Shown here: positions 5,977 to 11,083 of the stretch, in pieces | Layout of the letters: each line of letters opens with the position of its first letter | How positions within the stretch are numbered: position 1 is the first letter of the stretch | From: a virus | Direction: 5' to 3' (one strand) | DNA: 28,762 bases | Virus record (IMG/VR): IMGVR_UViG_3300025137_000192 | Coordinates: 1-28,762 of that record | The notes under the pieces: generated by a model | Seen by the model: the letters and a program-made list of their open reading frames with translations, nothing else | Told to the model about the DNA's origin: nothing | Databases searched by the model: none | Program-made: the position numbers and the translations under genes

Positions 5977-6030
5977 TTTAAAGTTCAGAACACAACGGGA
6001 AAAGAAAGGCTTTAGCCGTTATGTTCTAAA
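5977..6030 (-). promoter_or_regulatory. Early-gene hairpin element, copy 11 (with inner terminator hairpin)
   Basis: Leftward: CCCGTTGTGTTCTGA then ACTTTAAA. Arms 5984-5998 and 6016-6030 pair over 15 positions; both imperfect pairs are G·U in leftward RNA. The loop contains the GGCTAAAGCC / TTTCTTTT module (5999-6017), which shares bases with the outer stem, so two alternative folds are possible. Confidence 0.75.
5999..6017 (-). terminator. Short terminator-like hairpin inside element copy 11
   Basis: Leftward: GGCTAAAGCC then TTTCTTTTCCC. Same module as at 5284-5302. Its stem competes with the outer 15-pair stem for CGG bases at 6016-6018, an arrangement that resembles mutually exclusive terminator/antiterminator folds, though this is not shown. 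Confidence 0.4.
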
Positions 6031-6034
6031 CTAT

Positions 6035-6211
6035 TTACTTTGATGAAGCTAATTGAGTGAACGCCAGTTCACGATCGCACTGCTCTTCAAATTTAGCAAT
6101 AGCCAATTGTTCAAGTTCTTTATGCAAACTTGTTTTGCATTGGTTACAACCAAAGTTAGGTAAGTACTTATCTTCGTCAGGAAGATAGTTTGCTATTTTA
6201 CAATCACACAT
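6035..6211 (-). CDS. Cys-rich small protein, possible zinc-binding (58 aa)
   Basis: The frame runs from ATG at 6211 to TAA at 6035. The protein begins MCDCKIANYLPDEDKYLP and continues with FGCNQCK; Cys2, Cys4, Cys22 and Cys25 are spaced like a minimal C-x-C / C-x-x-C zinc site. The rest is a helical tail (LHKELEQLAIAKFEEQCDRE) ending ASSK. Early element copy 12 lies upstream at the standard distance. Small zinc-ribbon-like proteins in phage early regions often bind host transcription or replication proteins; that is analogy only. Confidence 0.65.
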   Translation of the reverse strand: MCDCKIANYLPDEDKYLPNFGCNQCKTSLHKELEQLAIAKFEEQCDRELAFTQLASSK

Positions 6212-6221
6212 GATAAATAGT

Positions 6222-6249
6222 TTTAAAGTTCAAGCCACAAAGGGCTTGA
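6222..6249 (-). promoter_or_regulatory. Early-gene hairpin element, copy 12 (compensated arm change)
   Basis: Leftward: CCCTTTGTGGCTTGA then ACTTTAAA, 10 bases before the ATG at 6211. Arms 6230-6236 and 6243-6249 pair perfectly over 7 bases. The variable triplet is GCT and the opposite arm carries AGC to match. Confidence 0.8.
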
Positions 6250-6254
6250 TACTT

Positions 6255-6422
6255 TTAGAATGGTAAATCTTCATCATCAATTTCAATTTCATCAATTGTA
6301 AGATTGTTATAATCAGAGTTAGATTCATTCCATACTTCAGGTGGTCCATATTGCACAAGACCGTCTGAGTCTAAATAAGGAGTCCATTCTAAATTGATAA
6401 TCATTTCTTCTTTTTTAGTCAT
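6255..6422 (-). CDS. Small acidic protein with an SSB-like C-terminal tip (55 aa)
   Basis: The frame runs from ATG at 6422 to TAA at 6255. The protein starts MTKKEEMIINLEWTPYLDSD, has a short aromatic/Pro segment (QYGPPEVW), and ends in an acidic tail, IDEIEIDDEDLPF. The last residues DEDLPF closely match the acidic tip of bacterial single-stranded DNA-binding proteins (DDDxPF), which docks onto partners such as PriA, RecQ, RecO and exonuclease I. There is no OB fold: the protein is too short. It may be a decoy or recruiter for the SSB-interacting network (inference). Flanked by elements on both sides. Confidence 0.65.
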   Translation of the reverse strand: MTKKEEMIINLEWTPYLDSDGLVQYGPPEVWNESNSDYNNLTIDEIEIDDEDLPF

Positions 6423-6432
6423 AACATAAAGT

Positions 6433-6463
6433 TTTAAAGTTCAATGCACATTGGGTGCATTGA
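6433..6463 (-). promoter_or_regulatory. Early-gene hairpin element, copy 13 (compensated arm change)
   Basis: Leftward: CCCAATGTGCATTGA then ACTTTAAA, 10 bases before the ATG at 6422. Arms 6441-6449 and 6455-6463 pair perfectly over 9 bases; the CAT triplet is matched by ATG in the other arm. Confidence 0.8.
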
Positions 6464-6470
6464 TACTTTA

Positions 6471-6860
6471 TTACCAACAGTATTTTCTTTCATATTCAAG
6501 TTGTATGTCGCTAGCTACTTTAGGACATAACATGAATAAGTCAAGAATATCATTACCCTCTTGTTTTTGTAAATCCCAAGGTTCAGTAATGTCCACGTAG
6601 TGGAGATTACCTTTATTATCAAGAAATACTGCGATAGGAGTAGGCTCGTTTGCACAAGAACAAGCACAAAGCTTGTTGTTCATTACTGCCTTACGAACTA
6701 TATCAATATGTTGTTTAGACATATTGATATTACCTTTTTTTACACAAGGGATATGAATTGTTGAGTAATCTGTTTCCCAATCAAGGAAGTCATAGATTTG
6801 CTCAACAAATACTGAATAATCCAATTCCAACGTCATGTTGGAAATACATAATGTAATCAT
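6471..6860 (-). CDS. Hypothetical phage protein (129 aa)
   Basis: The protein starts MITLCISNMTLELDYSVFVE. It has a helical segment with an aromatic/acidic patch (YDFLDWETDYSTIH, about 23-36), a basic region, then a Cys cluster LCACSCANE near residue 65, a beta segment (IAVFLDNKGNLHYVDI) and a C-terminal YERKYCW. Six or more Cys could bind metal, but the spacing fits no finger I know. The ATG at 6860 lies downstream of element copy 14. It is the right-most clear gene of the early block. Confidence 0.7.
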   Translation of the reverse strand: MITLCISNMTLELDYSVFVEQIYDFLDWETDYSTIHIPCVKKGNINMSKQHIDIVRKAVMNNKLCACSCANEPTPIAVFLDNKGNLHYVDITEPWDLQKQEGNDILDLFMLCPKVASDIQLEYERKYCW

Positions 6861-6871
6861 AATTAATAAAG

Positions 6872-6916
6872 TTTAAAGTTAATATCAAAGCACATTGGGT
6901 AAACACTTGACAATGT
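6872..6916 (-). promoter_or_regulatory. Early-gene element, copy 14 (weak hairpin)
   Basis: Leftward: CCCAATGTGCTTTGATATT then AACTTTAAA, 12 bases before the ATG at 6860. Only a short upstream arm is seen (6892-6897 with 6911-6916). It is the right-most good copy; none is found in 7354-28762. A degenerate relative may lie at 7085-7099 (CCCAATGTAGTATGA). Confidence 0.65.
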
Positions 6917-6928
6917 CAGAAAAAAACA

Positions 6929-7045
6929 CTAACTTCGTATCTCTACAACGTAATTAAACGTTTTTTCTGTAAATATATTCTGCAACCAAACGACTTCGAT
7001 AACATACAAGAAGTATGAGATAATCTGCTTCGGCTGAGAAGACAT
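6929..7045 (-). CDS. Possible 38-aa protein (weak)
   Basis: An ATG at 7045 opens a 38-codon leftward frame, MSSQPKQIISYFLYVIEVVW and onward, ending FNYVVEIRS at 6929. It has a hydrophobic central part that could be a strand pair or short span. A degenerate early element lies 40-54 bases upstream, further than usual, and nothing else supports it. It could be a remnant. Confidence 0.3.
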   Translation of the reverse strand: MSSQPKQIISYFLYVIEVVWLQNIFTEKTFNYVVEIRS

Positions 7046-7324
7046 ACTGACGACAATAAACGACAATGTAGTTAAATAACTATCATACTACATTGGGAAA
7101 AGGAAGGCTTCAGCCGAACGAGGAGGGTACGACGAGATTAACAAGCCCTATGGGGGTTTTAATTATAGAGACTTCCCGCTTAGCTCACGCATTAATAAAC
7201 AATGGGGGCTATTGATTACAAAGTAGATGACTATACGGGTATGTTGTGTGTAATAAAATTTATTATCTTAGTTCTTTTTCATGATATACTAGACCTAATA
7301 AGGGGGTTTTGATTAGGTGGTAAG

Positions 7325-7356
7325 GGGTTTACATTGTGTAAGCCCTTTATTTTTTA
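7325..7356 (+). terminator. Rightward intrinsic terminator
   Basis: Arms GGGTTTAC (7325-7332) and GTAAGCCC (7338-7345) close a 5-base loop and are followed by TTTATTTTTT. The one imperfect pair is G·U in rightward RNA, and the T tract is on this strand only, so it works rightward. It faces the 3' end of the leftward nitrogen operon and overlaps its last stop codon region. Confidence 0.65.
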
Positions 7357-7710
7357 GTTATTGTTGGTGTATGAGTCTATTGTTGAGAAGCAGTATTGTG
7401 TAATAAATGCTTCTGTCTCTTCGTCTGGTTGTTTGATGCCTGCTATTCTCATGACTGATTTGCTAGTGTGTACGGCTTCGTGTACGAGTATGGGTATGTT
7501 AGTGTGTTCGCTTAGTAGTATGACTATGTATGATCCTTCTTCTTCTGAAGATACTTGTATTGTTTTTGCTAGTTCCATTGGGTGTAAGACTTTTTCTTTG
7601 TCCATTCCGGTAGCGTGGTTAAATAGATTAGTAAGGTTTTCTCTGTAATCTTTAATGACTTTAATAACTACGTTGTATATAGGTACTGTAAATTGGAATC
7701 TATCATTCAT
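7354..7710 (-). CDS. Small phage protein with HExxH zinc-peptidase-like motif (118 aa)
   Basis: Residues 76-84 read VHEAVHTSK, an HExxH motif in a predicted helix preceded by a hydrophobic strand (YIVILLSEHTNIPILV). An acidic patch PDEETEAF (95-102) could provide a third zinc ligand. I recall short phage proteins with a comparable 'VHExxH ... E' core, of unknown function, so a metallopeptidase-like fold is plausible though activity is not shown. Its start overlaps the upstream gene by 4 bases (ATGA). It is the last gene of the leftward operon carrying the ammonium genes. Confidence 0.65.
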   Translation of the reverse strand: MNDRFQFTVPIYNVVIKVIKDYRENLTNLFNHATGMDKEKVLHPMELAKTIQVSSEEEGSYIVILLSEHTNIPILVHEAVHTSKSVMRIAGIKQPDEETEAFITQYCFSTIDSYTNNN

Positions 7711-7994
7711 TTTTCTATTTCTTTTACTATTGTTATTAATTCCTTAAGTAGTTGAGCTTGTGCTTTTTCGTAGTTACTACAATAAGGGGAGGGGGTGGGG
7801 GTATGTATTGGTCGATGGAATGACCCTCGGGCATATATTTTATATATAAATTGATTATTTACCTGCTCAATCCATGATGTGTATTTCCATTTCCTTCTAA
7901 ACCATTTAAACACATTGTAGAAAGTCGGGCAACCTTTGAAGCCCAACCTTCTAACTTGTGAAATGTATTTAACTGGTATTAAATCAGGTATCAT
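7707..7994 (-). CDS. Hypothetical phage protein (95 aa)
   Basis: The protein begins MIPDLIPVKYISQVRRLGFK and has a CPTFYNVFKWFRRKWKYTSWI segment, a layout (N-terminal 'xxGF', then a helix with WFRxK, then an aromatic strand) common in small phage proteins of unknown function. A Pro-rich stretch PIHTPTPSPY near residue 65 is encoded by a run of C (G4-A-G5-T-G5 on the + strand at 7787-7802). It starts 2 bases after the porin stop and is coupled to the HExxH gene, tying typical phage genes to the metabolic genes in one transcript. Confidence 0.65.
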   Translation of the reverse strand: MIPDLIPVKYISQVRRLGFKGCPTFYNVFKWFRRKWKYTSWIEQVNNQFIYKIYARGSFHRPIHTPTPSPYCSNYEKAQAQLLKELITIVKEIEK

Positions 7995-7996
7995 TT

Positions 7997-8962
7997 TTAA
8001 TTAAAAGAATATACTGCCGCAAGCAATATACTTGATAAATTATTTTTTTGTTCAAACATATTTGTATCTGACTTATCAAATCTATGCTCTAGCTTTAAAC
8101 TTAGGTTCTCTAATTGATAGCTAAGTGTTGTTGTTAAATTTAAAATATTTATTTCTTTATCACTAAAGTATTCTGCCCTAACACCAGTTGTTAATTTATT
8201 AAAAGTGTATTGTGGATATAATGCTACCCCGTAAAACCCTAAACTGTCTGTCTTACTACTAGTAGCGTTAAAGCCTAAATACATCTTATCAGATAAATCG
8301 TAACCGCTTGTTAGGTCAATTTGAAAAGTAGGCTTAGATATAGAATCTTGCTTACCATACAGAACGTTCAAATAAGACCCCTTATAACCTAACTGACCTC
8401 CTAACGTGTTTAAGTTAGTAGGATTGTATTCAGTAGCGTCTGTGGCGTTTAAAATAGCTAACATAGCTGTGAAGTCATCAGACAAATTAAAGTCGGCTTT
8501 TAAACCACTGTGAGAAAACGGTCCATAGGAAAACATATATGATGTTGAATAGTTAAAGTTTCCTGCAGGAGATATAACTTCATATCCTAGAAAGGTATTA
8601 AAGTTACCCATAGTCAGGGTAATGTTATCGTTAACATTCCAATAAGCATACATTTGATTAACTATACTTGAACTACCGGCAGAAAGAAAAACTGCATCTT
8701 CTCCCCGAGGACCAAACACTAAGTCGGCAACAAAGCCTGTGTTTTTAGTATCGTAAGAACTAATAAGATTAAACATTCCTAACGAGAATCCATTTAAGTT
8801 AGCAAAGGAAGTAGCCGGAGCTACTTCTGTATTTGCTGTACTAATGTTCCTTCTGTAGTAAACATCAACACTACCTTCTAAAGAAAGTTTTGATGTTAAG
8901 CTATCTTGACCATAAGATAAGATAGTGCCAATTATTAATAAAGTTGTAAATATTTTTTTCAT
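7997..8962 (-). CDS. Outer-membrane beta-barrel porin, BBP2 (OmpL-like) family (321 aa)
   Basis: Residues 1-18 (MKKIFTTLLIIGTILSYG) form a signal peptide. The mature part is a string of amphipathic strands, with GNFNTFLGYEVISPAGNFNY (about 138-157) followed by STSYMFSYGPFSHSGLKA, a stretch I recognise from putative beta-barrel porin-2 proteins of Bacteroidetes. It ends with Phe-Asn, and the last strand (LAAVYSFN) has the C-terminal aromatic pattern typical of outer-membrane proteins. It lies 11 bases after the Amt gene. In flavobacterial chromosomes a BBP2 protein commonly sits beside amt and glnB (recall), so a role in letting ammonium or small N compounds through the outer membrane is likely but inferred. 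Confidence 0.8.
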   Translation of the reverse strand: MKKIFTTLLIIGTILSYGQDSLTSKLSLEGSVDVYYRRNISTANTEVAPATSFANLNGFSLGMFNLISSYDTKNTGFVADLVFGPRGEDAVFLSAGSSSIVNQMYAYWNVNDNITLTMGNFNTFLGYEVISPAGNFNYSTSYMFSYGPFSHSGLKADFNLSDDFTAMLAILNATDATEYNPTNLNTLGGQLGYKGSYLNVLYGKQDSISKPTFQIDLTSGYDLSDKMYLGFNATSSKTDSLGFYGVALYPQYTFNKLTTGVRAEYFSDKEINILNLTTTLSYQLENLSLKLEHRFDKSDTNMFEQKNNLSSILLAAVYSFN

Positions 8963-8973
8963 TTTAAATAAGT

Positions 8974-10197
8974 TTAATTTTTAAAATCAGGATAAGCTGA
9001 CATACCATGTTCTGACTTGTCTAATCCATTGATCTCTTCTTCTTTTGATACTCTAAGCCCGATAGTCTTTTTAATGGTAAATAATATTAAGAAAGACGTT
9101 GTAAGACAAAATGCTGCTATTGTTATAACTCCAAAGAATTGTGATATAAACTGACTTACACTGGCTAATTCTCCGAAGATTCCTACTGCTAGTGTACCCC
9201 AAATTCCACACCCAAGGTGAACTGCAATAGCTCCAACGGGATCATCTAACTTGAGTTTGTCAAGTAATGTAACAACGTACACCACTACAACACCACCAAT
9301 TAATCCTATCACTATAGATTCATCAGGACTCATTTGGTCTGCTCCTGCTGTGATTGATACTAAACCTCCTAGGATACCGTTTAAGAACATGGTTAAATCA
9401 AATGTTTTGTCCTTAAATAAAGAAGTAATTGCAGATCCAATACCACCTGCAGCTGCTGCTAAACAAGTTGTAACAAGAACTAATGAGGTTAACTCTGGGT
9501 CTGCACTAAGTACCGAACCGCCATTAAAACCAAACCAACCTAGCCACAGTATCAACACTCCTGCTGTTGCAAAAGGTATGTTGTGACCGAATATTGGAAC
9601 GGACTTACCGTTCTTAAACTTTCCTAGTCTAGAGCCAAGCAACCATACAGCTACAAGTGCTGCCCATCCACCAACTGAATGAACAAGGGTAGAGCCAGCG
9701 AAGTCATAGAATCCTAAATCATCTAAGAACCCACCTCCCCATTTCCATGAGCCTACTATTGGATAAACTAAACCAACGTAGATAACACTAAAAATCATAA
9801 AGCTACTAAGCTTAATTCTTTCAGCTACTGCTCCTGATACAATAGTTGCAGCGGTTGCGGCAAACATACCTTGAAAAAGAAAGTCTGTCCACCAAGTATA
9901 TCCTCCACTAGCATAATCAGCAGTCATTCCATTCGCAGGGGCATCAATGCCAAAACCTGCAAACTTAAGAATACCTAAGTCTCCCTCTTCGAATCCAGGA
10001 TACATTAAATTAAAACCTCCAATGTAGTATACTAACAATCCCATACATATAATAAATATGTTTTTGAATAGTATATTAATTGTGTTCTTGCTTCTGGTTA
10101 GCCCAATCTCTAAGAAAGAAAAACCAAGGTGCATAAAGAAAACCAATCCTGTGCAGACCATCATCCACACGTTATTTGCAGTAAATAAACTTTCCAT
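8974..10197 (-). CDS. amtB: Ammonium transporter (Amt/MEP/Rh family, 407 aa)
   Basis: An inner-membrane channel for NH4+/NH3 with about 11 hydrophobic spans. The functional residues are present: the first pore His at 173 (DFAGSTLVHSVGG, with the conserved Asp165), the second pore His at 327 (DDPVGAIAVHLGCGIWG), the Phe-gate neighbourhoods FQGMFAA (108-114) and WFGFNGGS (221-228), and the KWGGG motif. The C-terminal tail GLRVSKEEEINGLDKSEHG (380-398) is the segment that docks PII. Length is normal, with no frameshift or lost residue, so it should be active. It starts 5 bases after the PII gene. Presence in a phage makes it an auxiliary metabolic gene; best overall likeness, from memory, is to flavobacterial Amt. 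Confidence 0.95.
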   Translation of the reverse strand: MESLFTANNVWMMVCTGLVFFMHLGFSFLEIGLTRSKNTINILFKNIFIICMGLLVYYIGGFNLMYPGFEEGDLGILKFAGFGIDAPANGMTADYASGGYTWWTDFLFQGMFAATAATIVSGAVAERIKLSSFMIFSVIYVGLVYPIVGSWKWGGGFLDDLGFYDFAGSTLVHSVGGWAALVAVWLLGSRLGKFKNGKSVPIFGHNIPFATAGVLILWLGWFGFNGGSVLSADPELTSLVLVTTCLAAAAGGIGSAITSLFKDKTFDLTMFLNGILGGLVSITAGADQMSPDESIVIGLIGGVVVVYVVTLLDKLKLDDPVGAIAVHLGCGIWGTLAVGIFGELASVSQFISQFFGVITIAAFCLTTSFLILFTIKKTIGLRVSKEEEINGLDKSEHGMSAYPDFKN

Positions 10198-10202
10198 TTT
10201 TT

Positions 10203-10541
10203 TTAATTTAAAGTTTGATTACCACGTTCACTTGTACGTATTCTATAAGCCTCTTCAATATTAGAGACAAATATCTTACCGTCACCAACTTGACCCGTAT
10301 TACCGGAATCTAATATGGCTTTTACAGTTCTATCTAAGAACTCATTAGAAACAACAATACTTAGATACACACGAGGTATCTTATTAGTATTGTAAGTTAC
10401 CCCACGATAGCTACTACCATGTTTTTCATTGCCTACTCCGGTTGCATCCCAGTAACTAAAGAAAGTTACCTTAATGTCCAAAAGTGCGGCTTCTACATCA
10501 GCGAAGGAAGACTTCCTGATGATACACTCTACTTTTTTCAT
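10203..10541 (-). CDS. glnK: PII nitrogen regulatory protein (GlnB/GlnK family, 112 aa)
   Basis: A full-length cytosolic PII, the trimeric sensor of ATP/ADP and 2-oxoglutarate that plugs Amt. The T-loop is about residues 35-52 (GVGNEKHGSSYRGVTY), with Tyr50 at the place of the uridylylated Tyr51 of E. coli and one residue fewer. The nucleotide site has GQVGDGKIFV (83-92) and Arg100/Arg102 (YRIRT). Compared with E. coli, Gln39 is Glu39 and Lys58 is Arg57; both positions contact Mg-ATP/2-oxoglutarate, and I recall the same substitutions in flavobacterial PII. The tight glnK-amtB order is the classic bacterial pair. A TAnnTTTG element lies 31 bases upstream. Confidence 0.93.
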   Translation of the reverse strand: MKKVECIIRKSSFADVEAALLDIKVTFFSYWDATGVGNEKHGSSYRGVTYNTNKIPRVYLSIVVSNEFLDRTVKAILDSGNTGQVGDGKIFVSNIEEAYRIRTSERGNQTLN

Positions 10542-10571
10542 AGTGATTATTTATTGGTTAAAAATTGATTA

Positions 10572-10579
10572 CAAATATA
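10572..10579 (-). promoter_or_regulatory. Bacteroidetes-type -7 element upstream of glnK
   Basis: Leftward TATATTTG, a full match to TAnnTTTG, 31 bases from the glnK ATG. A -33 TTG at the right spacing is not seen (nearest at 10606-10608, 26-base spacer). It is immediately followed leftward by TGTAATCAAT, a 10-mer that recurs at the other promoter of this operon and in the 7.2-kb gap. Confidence 0.5.
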
Positions 10580-10619
10580 AATTAATTCTAAAATTAAAAA
10601 TGAGACAATAACTACATAC

Positions 10620-10976
10620 TTATAGTAAAGGTCTTATTGCCCCATTTAAAGTGTAGGTCGCCTTGCTCTGAGAGTGTATATTAAGATTTCTAAGCAAGTA
10701 TATAAAGTCTTCGCTATAGCTAACACCTCTTCTTTTTAAAACACGCCTTACGTGGCTTCTTTTTAAATCTTCATTTACAAATTGACCTTCATCGTTAAGA
10801 AGTATCGACTCTTTAAACACATGAATTGATCTAACAAATTTAGATGCAAAATCTTTTTCTTTTTTAGTGCCTAACATTTTCTGCTTGTACTTAGCTGGAA
10901 AATATTTAATTGTGTAATCTGCAATACAAACGTTTGGTCTATAATCGTTTGCGTATTGTTTAACATTGTTACTCAT
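10620..10976 (-). CDS. Hypothetical basic protein leading the nitrogen operon (118 aa)
   Basis: The protein begins MSNNVKQYANDYRPNVCIAD. It is strongly basic in the middle (KYFPAKYKQKMLGTKKEKDF) and again at residues 77-85 (RRVLKRRGV), with a helical pattern and a C-terminal TYTLNGAIRPLL. The repeated basic patches would suit nucleic-acid binding, but no defined fold is recognised. It is the first gene downstream of the leftward promoter at 11084-11115 and lies 78 bases ahead of glnK, so it may share the transcript. Whether it regulates the ammonium genes is unknown. Confidence 0.65.
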   Translation of the reverse strand: MSNNVKQYANDYRPNVCIADYTIKYFPAKYKQKMLGTKKEKDFASKFVRSIHVFKESILLNDEGQFVNEDLKRSHVRRVLKRRGVSYSEDFIYLLRNLNIHSQSKATYTLNGAIRPLL

Positions 10977-11083
10977 TGTTTACATTGTAGTCTTAGCTTT
11001 CAACTAGTAGGATTTTCAAAGAAAATCAGTTTTGTTTAAGCTTGTTGTTAATGACGAACATTACCCCCCTATAATCCCCCCGT

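Larger units (their letters stand above)
6861..7353. other. Structured, mostly non-coding gap of 493 bases between the early block and the nitrogen operon
   Basis: Contents: element copy 14; a possible 38-aa leftward gene (6929-7045); a tandem CGACAAT pair (7049-7067); a degenerate early element and GGCTGAAGCC hairpin (7085-7115); three GGGGG motifs followed by T/C-rich sequence and ATTA (7152-7165, 7204-7218, 7302-7315); ATTGATTACA at 7211-7220; a 7-base inverted repeat ACCTAAT/ATTAGGT (7293-7299, 7312-7318); and a rightward terminator (7325-7356). Two rightward mini-frames exist, 7150-7215 (21 aa) and 7241-7312 (23 aa, hydrophobic, MLCVIKFIILVLFHDILDLI...). Neither is convincing alone, but the terminator implies some rightward transcript. 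Confidence 0.55.

Noticed and set aside
542-6916. Regularly spaced repeats resembling a CRISPR array
   Set aside because: The repeats are separated by whole genes of varied length, differ in sequence in a compensated way and lie in front of start codons; there are no cas genes or uniform spacers.
7145-7200. tRNA-like D-arm string (GAGCTAAGCGGG on the leftward strand)
   Set aside because: No T-arm consensus, no acceptor pairing and no plausible anticodon stem were found.
7361-7648. Rightward open frame of 95 aa over the HExxH gene
   Set aside because: Its Ser/Cys-rich composition and complete overlap with the leftward gene, which is coupled to its neighbours, mark it as a shadow.
9251-9586. 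Rightward open frame of 111 aa inside the Amt gene
   Set aside because: It is antisense to a well-supported transporter gene, with Pro/Thr-rich composition typical of a shadow frame.
7354-10976. Nitrogen genes as host contamination or a prophage boundary
   Set aside because: They are flanked and interleaved with small phage genes at gaps of only a few bases; I see no integrase, att-like repeat, insertion sequence or transposase anywhere in the window.
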